Notes: generated from the letters alone by a model not told the origin. A stretch of DNA of 64,000 nucleotides from Hormoscilla sp. GUM202 (GCA_005518205.2 RFFC02000022.1:62001-126000), one strand, 5' to 3'. Shown: positions 33,513-42,999, counted from the stretch's first letter. A program made the numbers and translations.

Positions 33513-33761
33513 CTATAAACACTCATCAAAGTCATCCCCTTCCCATTTACCAATGCGTTCCAGTGTTTTGAGGATTGATGCCCCCGTAGAGGGTGTCTGT
33601 TTTGCCATTAATGAGTCAGAATAACGAGACTTGAGAAAGAGAATAAACTCTAAAGCGCTCTCCAAAATTTCATCCGGTACTTGTTCAATTTCTTGACGGA
33701 TTTGTTCTCGAACATTGCTGGTTGTAGATATAGGGTTTGTAATGATTTCTTGGGTTTGCAT
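33513..33761 (-). CDS. small antitoxin-like protein (DUF2281-like)
   Basis: From the ATG at 33761, preceded by GAGGAA, an 82-aa protein. It has the helix VREQIRQEIEQVPDEILESA followed by LEFILFLKSRY, a pattern seen in DUF2281-type antitoxin-like proteins, and an acidic end (GKWEGDDFDECL). A start at 33812 would add 17 residues. No partner toxin adjoins it; the UPF0175 gene is 24 nt downstream. Confidence 0.6.
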   Translation of the reverse strand: MQTQEIITNPISTTSNVREQIRQEIEQVPDEILESALEFILFLKSRYSDSLMAKQTPSTGASILKTLERIGKWEGDDFDECL

Positions 33762-33860
33762 AAATTGTTCCTCTATTAAGCGAGCGTTTTTTTCCTGGGA
33801 CGCGATCGCCATCTCTAACTAAGCGGGCTAAATTACGAAAGTGAGATGCACCCATATAAT

Positions 33861-34085
33861 ATGGTAAAATTACTGGCTGACGAGAACTTTAACAACCATA
33901 TTATCCGTGGTGTTCTGCGTCAAAATCCCAATGTAGATATACTTCGCGTTCAAGACGTGGATTTATCCGGAGCCGACGATCCAATTGTATTAAAATGGGC
34001 GCGTAGCGGTGTGTCCCGGAAGGTGCGACTAGCGCGTCCGGGACGTAGGTTAATTAGGAAGCGAGACCCAACTCCGCAACTCTGA
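33861..34085 (+). pseudogene. truncated duplicate of the DUF5615 toxin
   Basis: Residues 1-47 (MVKLLADENFNNHIIRGVLR to DDPIVLKWA) nearly equal those of the gene at 32155. After codon 47 the sequence changes to a palindromic repeat (GTCCCGG near 34013 with CCGGGAC near 34038) and the frame ends at 34085 with unrelated residues. The TND region and C-terminus are missing. No DUF433 gene precedes it. Confidence 0.8.
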
Positions 34086-34117
34086 GGACAAGCAATTCAA
34101 AATTATTTCTTCAAAAT

Positions 34118-34588
34118 TCAAAGATGTGACTCGATCGCTCGATAGAGAGAATGAATAAAACGTATGATTGAGAATATAACAACATCCACAACCAAAATTA
34201 TTTCTAGTAATAGAAGCCAACTAAAATGCCACAATAGAGGATTTGGTGGTCGAGTCCCACTCATCAAAACTGAAAGGATAGTCCAGAAGAAGTTCAAGAT
34301 CGATAACATAGTGACTCGGAGTATGCGATGTCCTCCTTTCAATGCACGCAATACCCAATAGACGAACATCAGCTCTAGTCCCATAATAGTTAACAAAATT
34401 ACGACTAGAGCAAAATTAGGAGGCTCATAACTACTAGGAATAAATCCAGTCGGTGGGTGGGTAACTTCATAGCAATAGTCATAAACCATAAGGAAACTGA
34501 CAAATAACCACCCCAAAAAGACACCGTAGAGTTGTAAATTTGAGCCTATATTTCTCGTGATAATAGCCTTAAAATTCATGTTTTTCAT
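34118..34588 (-). CDS. small integral membrane protein, hypothetical
   Basis: A 156-aa protein with four predicted membrane helices: LYGVFLGWLFVSFLMVYDY, ALVVILLTIMGLELMFVYWV, VTMLSILNFFWTILSVLMSG and FSWLLLLEIILVVDVVIFSI. No known motif. Loops are short; the charged N-terminus is MKNMNFKAIITRNIG. It stands alone between a toxin relic and a group II intron. Confidence that it is a real gene rests on the clean membrane pattern. Confidence 0.6.
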   Translation of the reverse strand: MKNMNFKAIITRNIGSNLQLYGVFLGWLFVSFLMVYDYCYEVTHPPTGFIPSSYEPPNFALVVILLTIMGLELMFVYWVLRALKGGHRILRVTMLSILNFFWTILSVLMSGTRPPNPLLWHFSWLLLLEIILVVDVVIFSIIRFIHSLYRAIESHL

Positions 34589-34681
34589 TTTCGAGGGAAC
34601 AAAACTACAGTGTTCGCTCTCCTGCTAACAGGATGTACGTCGTAAGAACTGTATTTTTTGTCGAGTATACTGGTTAATTAG

Positions 34682-35520
34682 GTCGGGGTCGAGCTAGGAA
34701 TCGCTTCCCAACCCTCCCTTTCGGAACCGGACTTGCACCTTTCAATGCATCCGGCTACTGGGTGATAGGCCCTTTCCTTGGGCAGCTTGCCAAGATTGCT
34801 CCTGGTTTGCCTTACAATCTGTTCGTTTATCCCTATCCTGGCTGTGAGTGGAGCTGCCGACAAACCTTTAGTATCACTATTTACTGGGCCGTTTTACCAG
34901 GAAGTTATAACCTAAACTCCCCTTAGGAGCTGGCCACCGTAACATTAATCAGAATTACTTGTCCCAATTGTTTCCTATCATCACCGTCCCACATCTGCAT
35001 ATCCAAGGCATTACCCTAGGCATTAGCTTCTTAGGACATCCCTTCCCCAGCGGCTTACGTTTATCATCTAACTTATCCACCCAACAGACATACCCGGTGG
35101 ATAGCACACTGGAGATTACTTTGTTCCTTGGTATCATTATTGATGCTTTTAGGCCCCTACATTCCCCCGGGAGCTTTATGGAGTACGCTATCAACCACTA
35201 CAAAAAGTTGATACCTTGCTTCCTATCCCTTTTGGGCCAGCGTATCAGCTCTTTCGCTGGTTTATGTTAACGAGGTTTAAGTAGGTTCGTTTTTTCTAGC
35301 CATGAGCATTTCCCTAGCGGCGTTTCCGGTTTGAGCTACCAGATGGCCTACACTTAAGTCCTTGCTCCGCACCACGATGATGTCACTTCGCAGCACTAAG
35401 GACCGGAGTCACCCCCGTACTTGGGGGGAGGGGTTTGGACCCTCATGATACCAAAGTTGTCGGCTTATAGAACCGACCCGGCTTTCACTGTGTTTCAGTT
35501 TATACCGGAACAAATCGCAC
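34682..35520 (-). ncRNA. group II intron, apparently without an ORF
   Basis: On the minus strand, 34724-34756 folds as domain V: AGCCGGA pairs with TCCGGTT, the catalytic AGC triad is at its 5' side, and a GAAA tetraloop caps the helix. A domain VI-like hairpin (GGTTGGGAAGCGATTCC region) follows, ending near CGACCCCGAC at 34682. Upstream, domain I-like sequence (GCTCAAACCGGAAACGCC, AAAAACGAACC) extends to about 35460. A GTGCGA, the usual 5' start, occurs at 35520. About 840 nt is the size of a ribozyme alone, and no reverse-transcriptase motif is present. The 5' boundary is tentative. Confidence 0.75.
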
Positions 35521-36078
35521 CTGTAGGCTCATAACCTTCTCCAGGCGCTCGATTCGGTATATCTTTTCATTCCCATTTTGGGGGTTTTGGAGGATTTCTC
35601 CATTTGAACCGTAGCCACTACTGTAAAAGTAGGCAACGGCTTGAGGATAATCTTTCGCATTCCAGGCACCTCCATTTTCATTGTTGATGAACGCGATCGA
35701 GTGGTGCAAGGTTGCGGCCACAACAATGGGAGCAGTTTTGGGATTAAGGAGAAAGTTCATCGCGGCTTCATCTGGATTATCGTCGTATCCTGGAATATCG
35801 GAGGCATTTATGTGCCCTTTCTCTACCCTAGCTTTCACTCCATTAATGCTGACCTGACCAAAGCCCAGGGTTACATCCAGATCTGGTAATTCTTTTTTTC
35901 CCACAAATGCATTGGCCTCACCGCTACTGTCGATCAAAACTTGCTCCATTAAGGTAAATGGATCAGATCCATCCTGCCAATCGTCAAAGATATCGCGGTG
36001 GTACAATTCATCGTAGACGATCGCCGCGACAAACCCAGCCGAGACATCGCTGAATTTGCTGGCAGCATTGATGTGACG
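35521..36078 (-). pseudogene. lysozyme/transglycosylase-like fragment interrupted by the group II intron
   Basis: The frame is open from 36078, just after a TAA (36079-36081), and reads HINAASKFSDVSAGFVAAIV, YDELYHRDIFDDW, then DVTLGFGQVSINGVKARVEK. The pattern (ALVAAIIxxE, then GFGQV/GLMQI) resembles lytic-transglycosylase-type folds, the glutamate in YDE being the likely acid; assignment is tentative. No start codon lies after the TAA. If the intron starts at 35520, the last codons before the stop at 35500 are intron sequence. Exon 2 beyond 34682 cannot be recognised. Confidence 0.5.
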
Positions 36079-36084
36079 TTATTG

Positions 36085-36424
36085 AGAAAACTCGTAGTTG
36101 ACATAATAGTGTTAAGCAATTCAAAATTCTTCAAAATTCAAAATGGGGAAAGCTATTGAGAACAATTATCTCAGCTTTTCGACCTCTGCAATTTAATGCG
36201 TGACAGCTTAATACCCTCTTTTGGGACAAGGCTCGCTGGAGGTCTATCCTTACTTTCCTTCGCAGTCTCTGGCTGCCAACGGGTGCTCTTAGCGAAGTCG
36301 TGGCATCGGCTTTACCGGTAGAACAGTCTGCTTGTGACCGTCCGCTCCGCCTCAGATGTTGTTTCATTCATAATTTACCTCTAGTTTTTTTACTTACAGT
36401 TAATATACCCTTCCATAAACTGCT
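36085..36424. other. intergenic, repeat fragments only
   Basis: Contains TTCAAAATTCAAAATGG (36129-36145), a motif also near 140 and 34110. A frame at 36131-36367 translates repeat fragments and is not supported. Fragments of the dispersed CTCTGGCTGCCAACGGG palindrome family lie near 36267. Confidence 0.4.
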
Positions 36425-36782
36425 TTACCAGTCTTACAGAATAGTCCTAGGGTGCCTTGGCCAGCATCTGTGACTTGAGCCTTCCTCATTTATATTAGCA
36501 AAACCATACATCTGCTAATAAGAAGGGATTTTTCCCTGTCTATTCGCTTAATTATTCCTTATGGAGGACTCTCTCTAACCATATTAGCTCAAAAAAACCC
36601 AGAATATCTCCCGATCGCGTAAACTTTTGTAAAGAAATCTTTCTTAAGTTAAGCAAACAGCCGGCGTGCTGCCTTCGACCTAGCATCCCCCGCCACCAGA
36701 AACCACCGGTAGCGACTATGGGATAATTAGAGGTAGGGGGTATTCCAAGTTCCCTCCCCAGAAAGCCCGTTACTACCGGTCG
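36425..36782. repeat. ~360-bp direct repeat, copy 1
   Basis: Matches 38393-38760 in the same orientation. The best conserved part includes TTATGGAGGACTCTCTCTAA, CCATATTAGCTCAAAAAAAC and AATCGCGTAAACTTTTG. The first half resembles a promoter/leader rather than a gene; it contains the inverted pair TTAGCAAAAC...TGCTAATAAG. The two copies bracket a DMT transporter and an amidotransferase fragment. Confidence 0.8.
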
Positions 36783-36960
36783 TGCTGCCGATCGCGCCTG
36801 AAAGGCTTACTGTTCGACACCGGTAGGGCGATCTGCTTGTGACTGGAGGCAGAGCCTCAACTGCACGTTCCCAGGCCTTCGAGCCACGGAACGAGAAAAT
36901 ATGGACGCGATCGCCGTATCTAACTAAGCTTCGGCATCCAGAGCCCAGTCAATTCTTAGT
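36783..36960. repeat. dispersed palindromic repeats
   Basis: Includes the GGAGGCAGAGCCTC palindrome near 36843 and the CGCGATCGCCGTATCTAACT block (36903 on) related to 32512. No gene. Confidence 0.45.
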
Positions 36961-37048
36961 TTAACGCATTTCTTGTGCCTGCGAAAGAGTGCTCCTTCCT
37001 CAACCCAGCCTACTATGCGACTCGTTCACACGTTCACACTACAAAAAT

Positions 37049-37999
37049 TCACGATCGATCTGCAAAGCCATTCTCCATGCGGTTAGTCATGATAATACCG
37101 AAGACGATCAGTAACATACTGAAGATATGCACGAAGGTAATTGCCTCACCTAGAAGAAGCCATGCAGCAATGCCACTGAAGATCGGAATTAGGTAATATA
37201 TGAAGGCTGTGCGGGAAGGACCGATTAAAGTAATCGCCTTATTCCACGCAAGAAATGCCACTACCGATGAGAGAATCCCAATGTATAGTAACGCAAGTAT
37301 TAGTGAAGGATTGAAGACAACAGGATAATAAATCCAACATTCCAGTGCATAGAAAGGTATCAAGAACAACAGTCCTAAGCTAAAAGTAGATAGAGTGAAG
37401 GTTATCATTCCCATGGTGGGTGGCTTGCGCTTAACGAGCATGGTATAGCCAGCAAAGATTATGGCTGCCAACAACATATATAGATCGCCAATTGCAAAGG
37501 AAATATTCAGTAGCTTCTCTAACGATCCTTTTGTAAGCAACAAAACAACACCAATTACCGTAACTAAGATACCTTTAGTACGGGTTAAAGAAATCATCTC
37601 ACCATAAAATATGCGTGACATAAGTACAACAAAAATGGGAGAAGAAGAGGCAATCAAGGCTAAATTCATTGCCTGTGTTGTATGACCTGCAATGTATATC
37701 AAGGTGTTAAAAACTGTCACGCCTGACAATGCCGATACAATCAAGTAGCGAAAATGTTTTTGAACCAATTTCCACTCTGCGACTGTCACTCTCACAGCAA
37801 ATGGTGTCAAGGTTATCACAGCAATCGCCCATCGCCAAAATGCTAGACCGATCGGGAGAATATTATCGTGAAAAGCCCTGGCAATGATAAAATTGCCTGC
37901 CCATATGATGGTAGCAACTACTGCCAAAAAATACCCCATTATCACTGGCCGTGCTTGACTCAATATTTCTCTATTCCCGTTCATTATATTTTGATCCAT
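37049..37999 (-). CDS. EamA/DMT-family transporter
   Basis: A 316-aa ten-helix permease of the drug/metabolite transporter superfamily. Two EamA repeats are visible: one starting GYFLAVVATIIWAGNFIIAR and one near FAIGDLYMLLAAIIFAGYTM. The signature ALIASSSPIFVVLMSRIFYG is in helix 4 of the first repeat and SSVVAFLAWNKAITLIGPSR in the second. Substrate unknown. The ATG at 37999 overlaps the stop of the amidotransferase fragment (TAATG), so they were co-transcribed. It lies between the two ~360-bp repeats. Confidence 0.85.
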   Translation of the reverse strand: MDQNIMNGNREILSQARPVIMGYFLAVVATIIWAGNFIIARAFHDNILPIGLAFWRWAIAVITLTPFAVRVTVAEWKLVQKHFRYLIVSALSGVTVFNTLIYIAGHTTQAMNLALIASSSPIFVVLMSRIFYGEMISLTRTKGILVTVIGVVLLLTKGSLEKLLNISFAIGDLYMLLAAIIFAGYTMLVKRKPPTMGMITFTLSTFSLGLLFLIPFYALECWIYYPVVFNPSLILALLYIGILSSVVAFLAWNKAITLIGPSRTAFIYYLIPIFSGIAAWLLLGEAITFVHIFSMLLIVFGIIMTNRMENGFADRS

Positions 38000-38316
38000 T
38001 ATTCTCCACGATCTTGCTGAATAAAATTGACAACCCATTTCGCGATTAGTTGAGCATCAATGTTGTCATCCAGTGAACGTAAGCCAGCCGAGAGCACTCC
38101 TTCTTCTATGACGTCTTTTCGACGCCGCATTAGTGCTTGTGTATAGGTCTTTTTATGCTCTGGATGCCCCTGGAAAATCAAGACAGACCGACCATATGTG
38201 ACGGCACTATAAGGGCAAAAGGGACTACCTGCGATCGCTGTCGCATTCTTTGGCAATTCCACCACCCGATCTTGGTGAATCACCAGCAGTTTGAAAGTCT
38301 GAACAATTGGCACCAT
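37999..38316 (-). pseudogene. C-terminal part of a class I glutamine amidotransferase-like protein
   Basis: The 105-aa frame has VIHQDRVVELPKNATAIAGS, FCPYSAVTYGRSVLIFQGHP and the catalytic His-Glu pair in GHPEHKKTYTQALMRRR, as in GMP-synthase-like amidotransferases. The N-terminal half with the nucleophile Cys is missing; the sequence joins unrelated repeat DNA near 38320. The surviving part keeps a coupled stop/start with the transporter gene. As it lacks the cysteine it cannot hydrolyse glutamine. Confidence 0.8.
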
Positions 38317-38392
38317 CCAAGGTTCCGTATGTATTTATTATCGGCAGGCGAGATTTCGTTTTCACTCCTCAGAAAGCCTGTTACTACCGAAC

Positions 38393-38760
38393 CAGTCTTA
38401 CAGAATAGTCTTAGCGTGCCTTTGCTGGCATCTGGGACTTGAGGCTTCCTCACTTATATTAGCAAAACTATATATCTGCTAATAAGAAGGGGTTTTTTTC
38501 CTGTCTATTCGCTTAATTATTCCTTATGGAGGACTCTCTCTAACCATATTAGCTCAAAAAAACCCAGAATATCTCCCAATCGCGTAAACTTTTGCAAAGA
38601 AATATTTTTAAAGTTAAGTCAAATATCGGCATGCAGCCCCGTAACCCCCGTAGTAGCATCGCCCGCGCTCATAAATCACCGGCAGCGATAGAAAGAATAT
38701 TAGATGTGGAGGGTATTCCAGGTCGTCCTTCCTCCCCAGAAAACATGTTACTACCGGTCC
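38393..38760. repeat. ~360-bp direct repeat, copy 2
   Basis: Partner of 36425-36782. Similarity starts at CCAGTCTTACAGAATAGTC and continues to TTACTACCGGTC, with about one change in ten. Non-coding. Confidence 0.8.
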
Positions 38761-38958
38761 CTTCGGCTCAGTAAGGCCCCTAGCCTTGTGACTGGAGGCT
38801 CTGCCACCAAACGAGGGAAATCTGGCGATCCGCAAAAATGGCGCAAGCATCTGCTTTTCCGGTAAGGCCCATTGCCTTGTGACGGGAAGTGAAGCCTCCC
38901 TTGGTGCGTTCCAGTCGCCAGTATAAACGAGTCAAATCATATATGATTTGTTCTGAGG

Positions 38959-39080
38959 CAAAGCATATTTGTCCTGTAGCAAAGCATATTTGCTCTGGAC
39001 CAAAGCATATTTGCTCTGCCGCAAAGCATATTTGCTCTGGCCAAAGCATATTTGCTCTGCCGCAAAGCATATTTGCTCTG
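38959..39080. repeat. six-copy 21-bp tandem repeat
   Basis: The unit CAAAGCATATTTGCTCTG begins at 38959, 38980, 39001, 39022, 39042 and 39063, so spacing is 21, 21, 21, 20 and 21 bp. Spacer bases vary at two or three positions. Frames across it merely translate the repeat. It lies in 38317-39277, which holds no supported gene; an open stretch after it (VQQVIRHLDHTTPDPPVMPK) is unrecognised. Confidence 0.85.
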
Positions 39081-39277
39081 GTGCAAATCAATTATCCCAC
39101 CCAGTCAAACGACAGCAGCAGGTCCAGCAGGTCATTCGTCATCTGGATCATACTACACCAGACCCACCTGTAATGCCTAAGATAGTGACACTTGCGATTC
39201 TGCCCACACTGGCTCCAGTGACATGGGGATATCAGTCTAGACTATGAGTAACGGACAAATAATTTAGGTGAACGAAA

Positions 39278-39855
39278 ATGGCAACCTTCCCTAAGTCGGA
39301 AATGTAAATAGCCACCTTGGCACAAAACACGATCTCAGGCTTGACCGCCAATAGCGAAGTATATCCCGCCCCGGTCATTCCCGTCGAACAACTGCAAAAC
39401 GTCCTGAACGAATTAAAATCAGCCCAACATCAGGTGCTGACCGCAAAATCAGCAGCAGAACAAGCAGTGACGACTAAAAACCAAGCGGGTCCGATATCAA
39501 CTATGCTGAAGCCGTGACCCAACGAAACGACGAGCAACTGAAACTCCTAGGTTGGGCGGGACGTTCCGCACCAACTCCGATGCAAGTCCCCGGAACAATT
39601 GAGCAATTCCAAGCCACTCGTACAGAGCCTGGTACAATTAAATTAACTTGGCAACCTCCCAGTAAAGGCGGGAAAGTTGCTGCCTATAAAGTGCAAGAAT
39701 TAAATCGCACCTTGGGAATTTGGCAAACCACAGCGCTCCATAGAGAAGTTGTCTTATCCCATCGTCAGTCAGGAGAGGCATTAGCCTATCGGATAGTCCC
39801 CTGCAACCGAGCAGGAGATGGAACCCCCAGCAACACATTAGAAGTGCTTGCCTAA
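39278..39855 (+). pseudogene. fibronectin type III protein with an early ochre stop and a frameshift
   Basis: From the ATG at 39278: MATFPKSEM, TAA (39305-39307), then in the same frame IATLAQNTISGLTANSEVYP and a helix LQNVLNELKSAQHQVLTAKS. Near 39484-39500 the frame shifts and continues DINYAEAVTQRNDEQLKLLG, then a fibronectin III domain, IKLTWQPPSKGGKVAAYKVQ to NRAGDGTPSNTLEVLA. The N-terminal MATFPxSE...LAQxMIxGLTAN pattern is a known cyanobacterial hypothetical family. The stop replaces what is probably Glu (SExEI). Two lesions make it a pseudogene. Confidence 0.8.
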
Positions 39856-39884
39856 AGAGCCAGATCGAGAAACACGAACTATCC

Positions 39885-40035
39885 GTGTTATTCTCGTTCC
39901 CAGTCTCTGGCTGGGAACGGATCCTAGAGGCTCTGCCTCCCACCTGCGTGACATCAGCAAGACCCCTAGAGCGGCTTGTAACCAGAGGCGGGAGCCTCAA
40001 CTGCGCGTTTCCAGGCAGAGCATGGGAACGAGGGG
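39885..40035. repeat. dispersed GTTCCCAGxCTCTGGCTGGGAAC palindrome cluster
   Basis: CGTTCCCAGTCTCTGGCTGG-GAACG (39894-39919), AGAGGCTCTGCCTCCCACC, then GCGTTTCCAGGCAGAGCATG-GGAACG near 40006-40031. Relatives lie near 1622, 2978, 36843 and 57445. No gene. Confidence 0.6.
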
Positions 40036-40129
40036 ATCGGCACATAGAACAGAGGCGATGTTCGCCCACTGATGTAGCACTCGAAGAAAACTATAATGAA
40101 AAGGTAAATCATTACCCCGATCGCGATCT

Positions 40130-40426
40130 ATGACTGTAAAGATACAAAAACATACAGAGGTAAAGTTCACCTTACCCATTGGCGATATCCCCGACTCCAT
40201 CAGGTTAGAAGCAGAGAGCAAAGCCAAGGAAGCCTATGTAATGACATTACTGCGACATGCTGATATCAGCGCCGGACTGGCAGCACACCTGCTAGGGATC
40301 GATCGGTGGCAACTTTCCGACTTGATGAGTGCCTATGACATCTCACCATTTCCAAACATGACGCGGGAAGAATTACAGCAGGAAGTTGCCCAAGCTATGC
40401 GTACCCTGGAGAAATACAAGAAATGA
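40130..40426 (+). CDS. UPF0175 antitoxin
   Basis: A 98-aa UPF0175 protein: GDIPDSIRLEAESKAKEAYV, LLRHADISAGLAAHLLGIDR and WQLSDLMSAYDISPF, a DNA-binding helix pattern. It overlaps the following toxin by 4 nt (ATGA). Both genes look intact, unlike most TA pairs in this window. Confidence 0.85.
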   Translation: MTVKIQKHTEVKFTLPIGDIPDSIRLEAESKAKEAYVMTLLRHADISAGLAAHLLGIDRWQLSDLMSAYDISPFPNMTREELQQEVAQAMRTLEKYKK

Positions 40427-40905
40427 TCGTTGTTTCCGACACCACTCCTCTGAGCGAATTGGCAAAGGTGGGAAAACTGGATATCCTACGGGATGTTTTT
40501 GGAGAGATTATTATTCCTCAGGAGGTATACAACGAAGTAACTAGAGGAAATCATCCCGCAGTCAGTGAAGTAGAGTCAATAACCTGGATTTCAGTGCGAA
40601 CAGTTAGCGATCCTCAGAAAATATTAGATCTTCAAGCCGAGACAAAGCTTCACTTAGGTGAAACCGCTGCCATTGTTCTAGCAGAGGAACTGGGCGTAAA
40701 TCAAATATTGCTCGACGATCGCAAGGCCAGGCTAGTAGCAGAATCTCGAAACCTGCCTGTTATCGGCACGGTAGGAACTCTGTTGATTGCTAAACGCCGA
40801 GGACTGATCGATAACGTCAAAGAAGTTCTTGACGCCCTGATAGCACAAGAAGCACGCATCAGTCCAAGGCTTTACCAGGAAGTGCTGGCAGAGGCGCAGG
40901 AATAG
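40423..40905 (+). CDS. DUF3368 PIN-like toxin
   Basis: A 160-aa predicted RNase toxin with the complete family layout: MIVVSDTTPLSELAKVGKLD, IIIPQEVYNEVTRGNH, LHLGETAAIVLAEELGVNQI, LLDDRKARLVAESRNLPVIG, TVGTLLIAKRRGLI. It is the intact reference for the MITE-broken paralogue at 32644-33231. Confidence 0.88.
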   Translation: MIVVSDTTPLSELAKVGKLDILRDVFGEIIIPQEVYNEVTRGNHPAVSEVESITWISVRTVSDPQKILDLQAETKLHLGETAAIVLAEELGVNQILLDDRKARLVAESRNLPVIGTVGTLLIAKRRGLIDNVKEVLDALIAQEARISPRLYQEVLAEAQE

Positions 40906-41408
40906 GGCGATCGCCTCATAGACCTAGTCAAGGATATCAGAAACCGGGTTTCTAGTGAGCCGATCGATCCCATCGCTGAATTAAGGACAGCTATAGCTCG
41001 ATCGCGACTGACAGTAGGAAAGTCATCAAGAAATTCATAGCTGACTTTCTCCCGGGGTAGTTGCACTGAGTATTTGCTGGTACGCGGGTGCCCGCAAATA
41101 CCTGTACCCGACATGATGTCAGGATAAGTTTCGATTAATTGGTTCTGCATCTGAATTGCTAATGGCAATAACTATACTTTGAAAGGAATCGATTTGCGCT
41201 CTTCGGTCGAAGAACGTGCCATTGCGTGGGGGGCTCCCAAAGCAGTAACTGTTGTATGCTAAACTATCAGACCCCCCCGGGGGGTGTTACTTCTACTAAA
41301 CAAGGATCTCTCAATTATACTCCCCCTTCGCAATGAGATTTGCTTAGCGCTTTTGCTCTTCAAGATATGGCCCTAAGAGCAAAGGGACCCTTCGCAGTAT
41401 ATTAACCA
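40906..41408. other. 503-nt spacer
   Basis: Contains an AGAAACCGGGTTTCT-type palindrome near 40939, a C7G6 palindrome near 41270, and GCGCTTTTGCTCTTCAAG before the minus-strand EAL gene end. An open stretch at about 41182-41264 reads GIDLRSSVEERAIAWGAPKA but has no start and is not recognised. Confidence 0.4.
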
Positions 41409-42620
41409 TTACCAACTAAAAGGAGGATTATCTAAGAGGGCAATAGCATTTTCCAGGGGCATGGGTTTAGCAAAAAAGTAGCCCTGTCCAAAACTGCAGC
41501 CGATCTCGCGCAAAGCATTGACGTGGGAAGACTTCTCCACACCCTCAGCGACAACTGTCATGCCCAGGGCATGGGACAGGTCCACGATCGCCTGACAGAT
41601 GCTGCGACTGTTAGCTTTATCATCCAGTCCCCAGACAAAGGACTTATCGATCTTGATGGTATCGAAGCGATACTTATTCAGATATTGGAGACTAGAATAG
41701 CCAGTACCGAAGTCATCCAGGACCAGAGGAAAGCCGAGGGAACGGCAACGGCGCACCCAGGCGATCGCCGCATCACTGTCGAACAGACTGCGTTCCAGGA
41801 TTTCCAACTTAATCTGACTCGGTTGCACTTGACGGGTTTCTTCCAGGAGGAATTCAAAGAAATCAGGGTCTTCAATCTGGCGATTAGCAATATTGAGATT
41901 GACGAACATCTGCTTACCAGTCACCGACTCTATCTCCTGCAAGGCCCGGACTCCCTCTGCAATCACCCATTGCCCGATCGGGACAATCAGGGAAGTTGAT
42001 TCCGCTAGGGGGATGAACAGATCCGGGCGCACCAAACCCCGCGTCGGACTTTGCCATCGGATCAGGGCCTCAAAGCCGACAATTTGCCCCCTTTCCAGAT
42101 GTATGACAGGCTGGTAGAGGAGAGTAAATTGCTCCTCGTCGATCGCCGTGCGCAACTCACTCTCCATCCGGATCATTTCCACCGCTTCTGAGATCCGACC
42201 TTCCAAGTCCGCACGGGGGTCAGAGTAAGAGGTAATTTGCTCTTCAGTATAGTGTCGCAACTTCTCAGTCTCTGAGCGGAAGTAACGGATCGCCACCAGC
42301 AGCAGCATGCGCAGGATCGGGTCAGCGGACTGGATCCGCTGGTTAACCTGCTCTTGGGTCATCAGAGTCAAAAGCACATCGCCTTTTGCCGTCGCAGATG
42401 CAGATCGGGTGCGTCCGTCCACCAGGGCCAGCTCTCCGAACATGCTCCCCGCTGAGAGCACATTCAGCACCAACCGCTGGCCATCAATCTCCGTCCAGAT
42501 TTCGATCGCACCTTCTTCAATGATGTAAGCGTAATCCCCAGGGTCGCCCTCAGAGAATATAAGTTCCCCCGCCTGCAGTTTGCGCTTCCGAAGTCCTTCG
42601 TATAGTAGTTTGTATTTCAT
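41409..42620 (-). CDS. cyclic-nucleotide-binding / EAL-domain phosphodiesterase
   Basis: A 403-aa signalling protein. Residues 1-120 are a CAP-type cyclic nucleotide domain (FSEGDPGDYAYIIEEGAIEI; binding cassette FGELALVDGRTRSAS at 61-75). Residues 155-400 are an EAL domain for c-di-GMP hydrolysis, with its metal and catalytic residues: EAL 184-186, Asn in VNLNIANR, Glu in LEILERS, DDFGTGYSS (302-310), Lys in IDKSF, Glu in AEGVE and GQGYFFAKP. An active enzyme is likely, probably gated by a cyclic nucleotide. No membrane segment. It stands alone. Confidence 0.9.
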   Translation of the reverse strand: MKYKLLYEGLRKRKLQAGELIFSEGDPGDYAYIIEEGAIEIWTEIDGQRLVLNVLSAGSMFGELALVDGRTRSASATAKGDVLLTLMTQEQVNQRIQSADPILRMLLLVAIRYFRSETEKLRHYTEEQITSYSDPRADLEGRISEAVEMIRMESELRTAIDEEQFTLLYQPVIHLERGQIVGFEALIRWQSPTRGLVRPDLFIPLAESTSLIVPIGQWVIAEGVRALQEIESVTGKQMFVNLNIANRQIEDPDFFEFLLEETRQVQPSQIKLEILERSLFDSDAAIAWVRRCRSLGFPLVLDDFGTGYSSLQYLNKYRFDTIKIDKSFVWGLDDKANSRSICQAIVDLSHALGMTVVAEGVEKSSHVNALREIGCSFGQGYFFAKPMPLENAIALLDNPPFSW

Positions 42621-42999
42621 TTATCGGTAGTCATGCACAGTAATGGGAGCGCGATCGTAGGCAATAATTATAGTAGCGAAGCGTGGACAAAGTTCCAAAT
42701 CCCACCGATGTGGTTCTCCAGTTTTTTTAAGAACGGTCGTCAAATGTTGTTCAGTCTTTCAATGAGACTCGTCCTTCCCGATTCTTTCCCTACAGGCGGT
42801 GCCTTGTTGATATGCTTTCCCTATGTCACGCCGTGTGCAACTTTTTCCAACCAACGAGATTTAGGGAGTTTTGAGAACAACATTTTCAGCCAAAGACCAC
42901 CGGGTGCATCCCAGTTTGGTAATGAGTATTTTTGCTTAGTCGAGCAACTGACGAGATGATGTTAGGCTGAGATACCAGACAAACGTTCCCCCTGAAACG

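Noticed and set aside
34955..35270. Open frames on both strands inside the group II intron as a reverse transcriptase
   Set aside because: Neither contains RT motifs such as YADD or the maturase X domain; they are chance frames in ribozyme sequence.
36131..36367. 78-aa minus-strand frame
   Set aside because: Composition and content follow dispersed repeats; no start context.
38780..39091. Open frame on the minus strand, 103 aa, Cys-rich repeats
   Set aside because: It only translates the 21-bp tandem repeat (EQICFA units); no start context and no homologous pattern.
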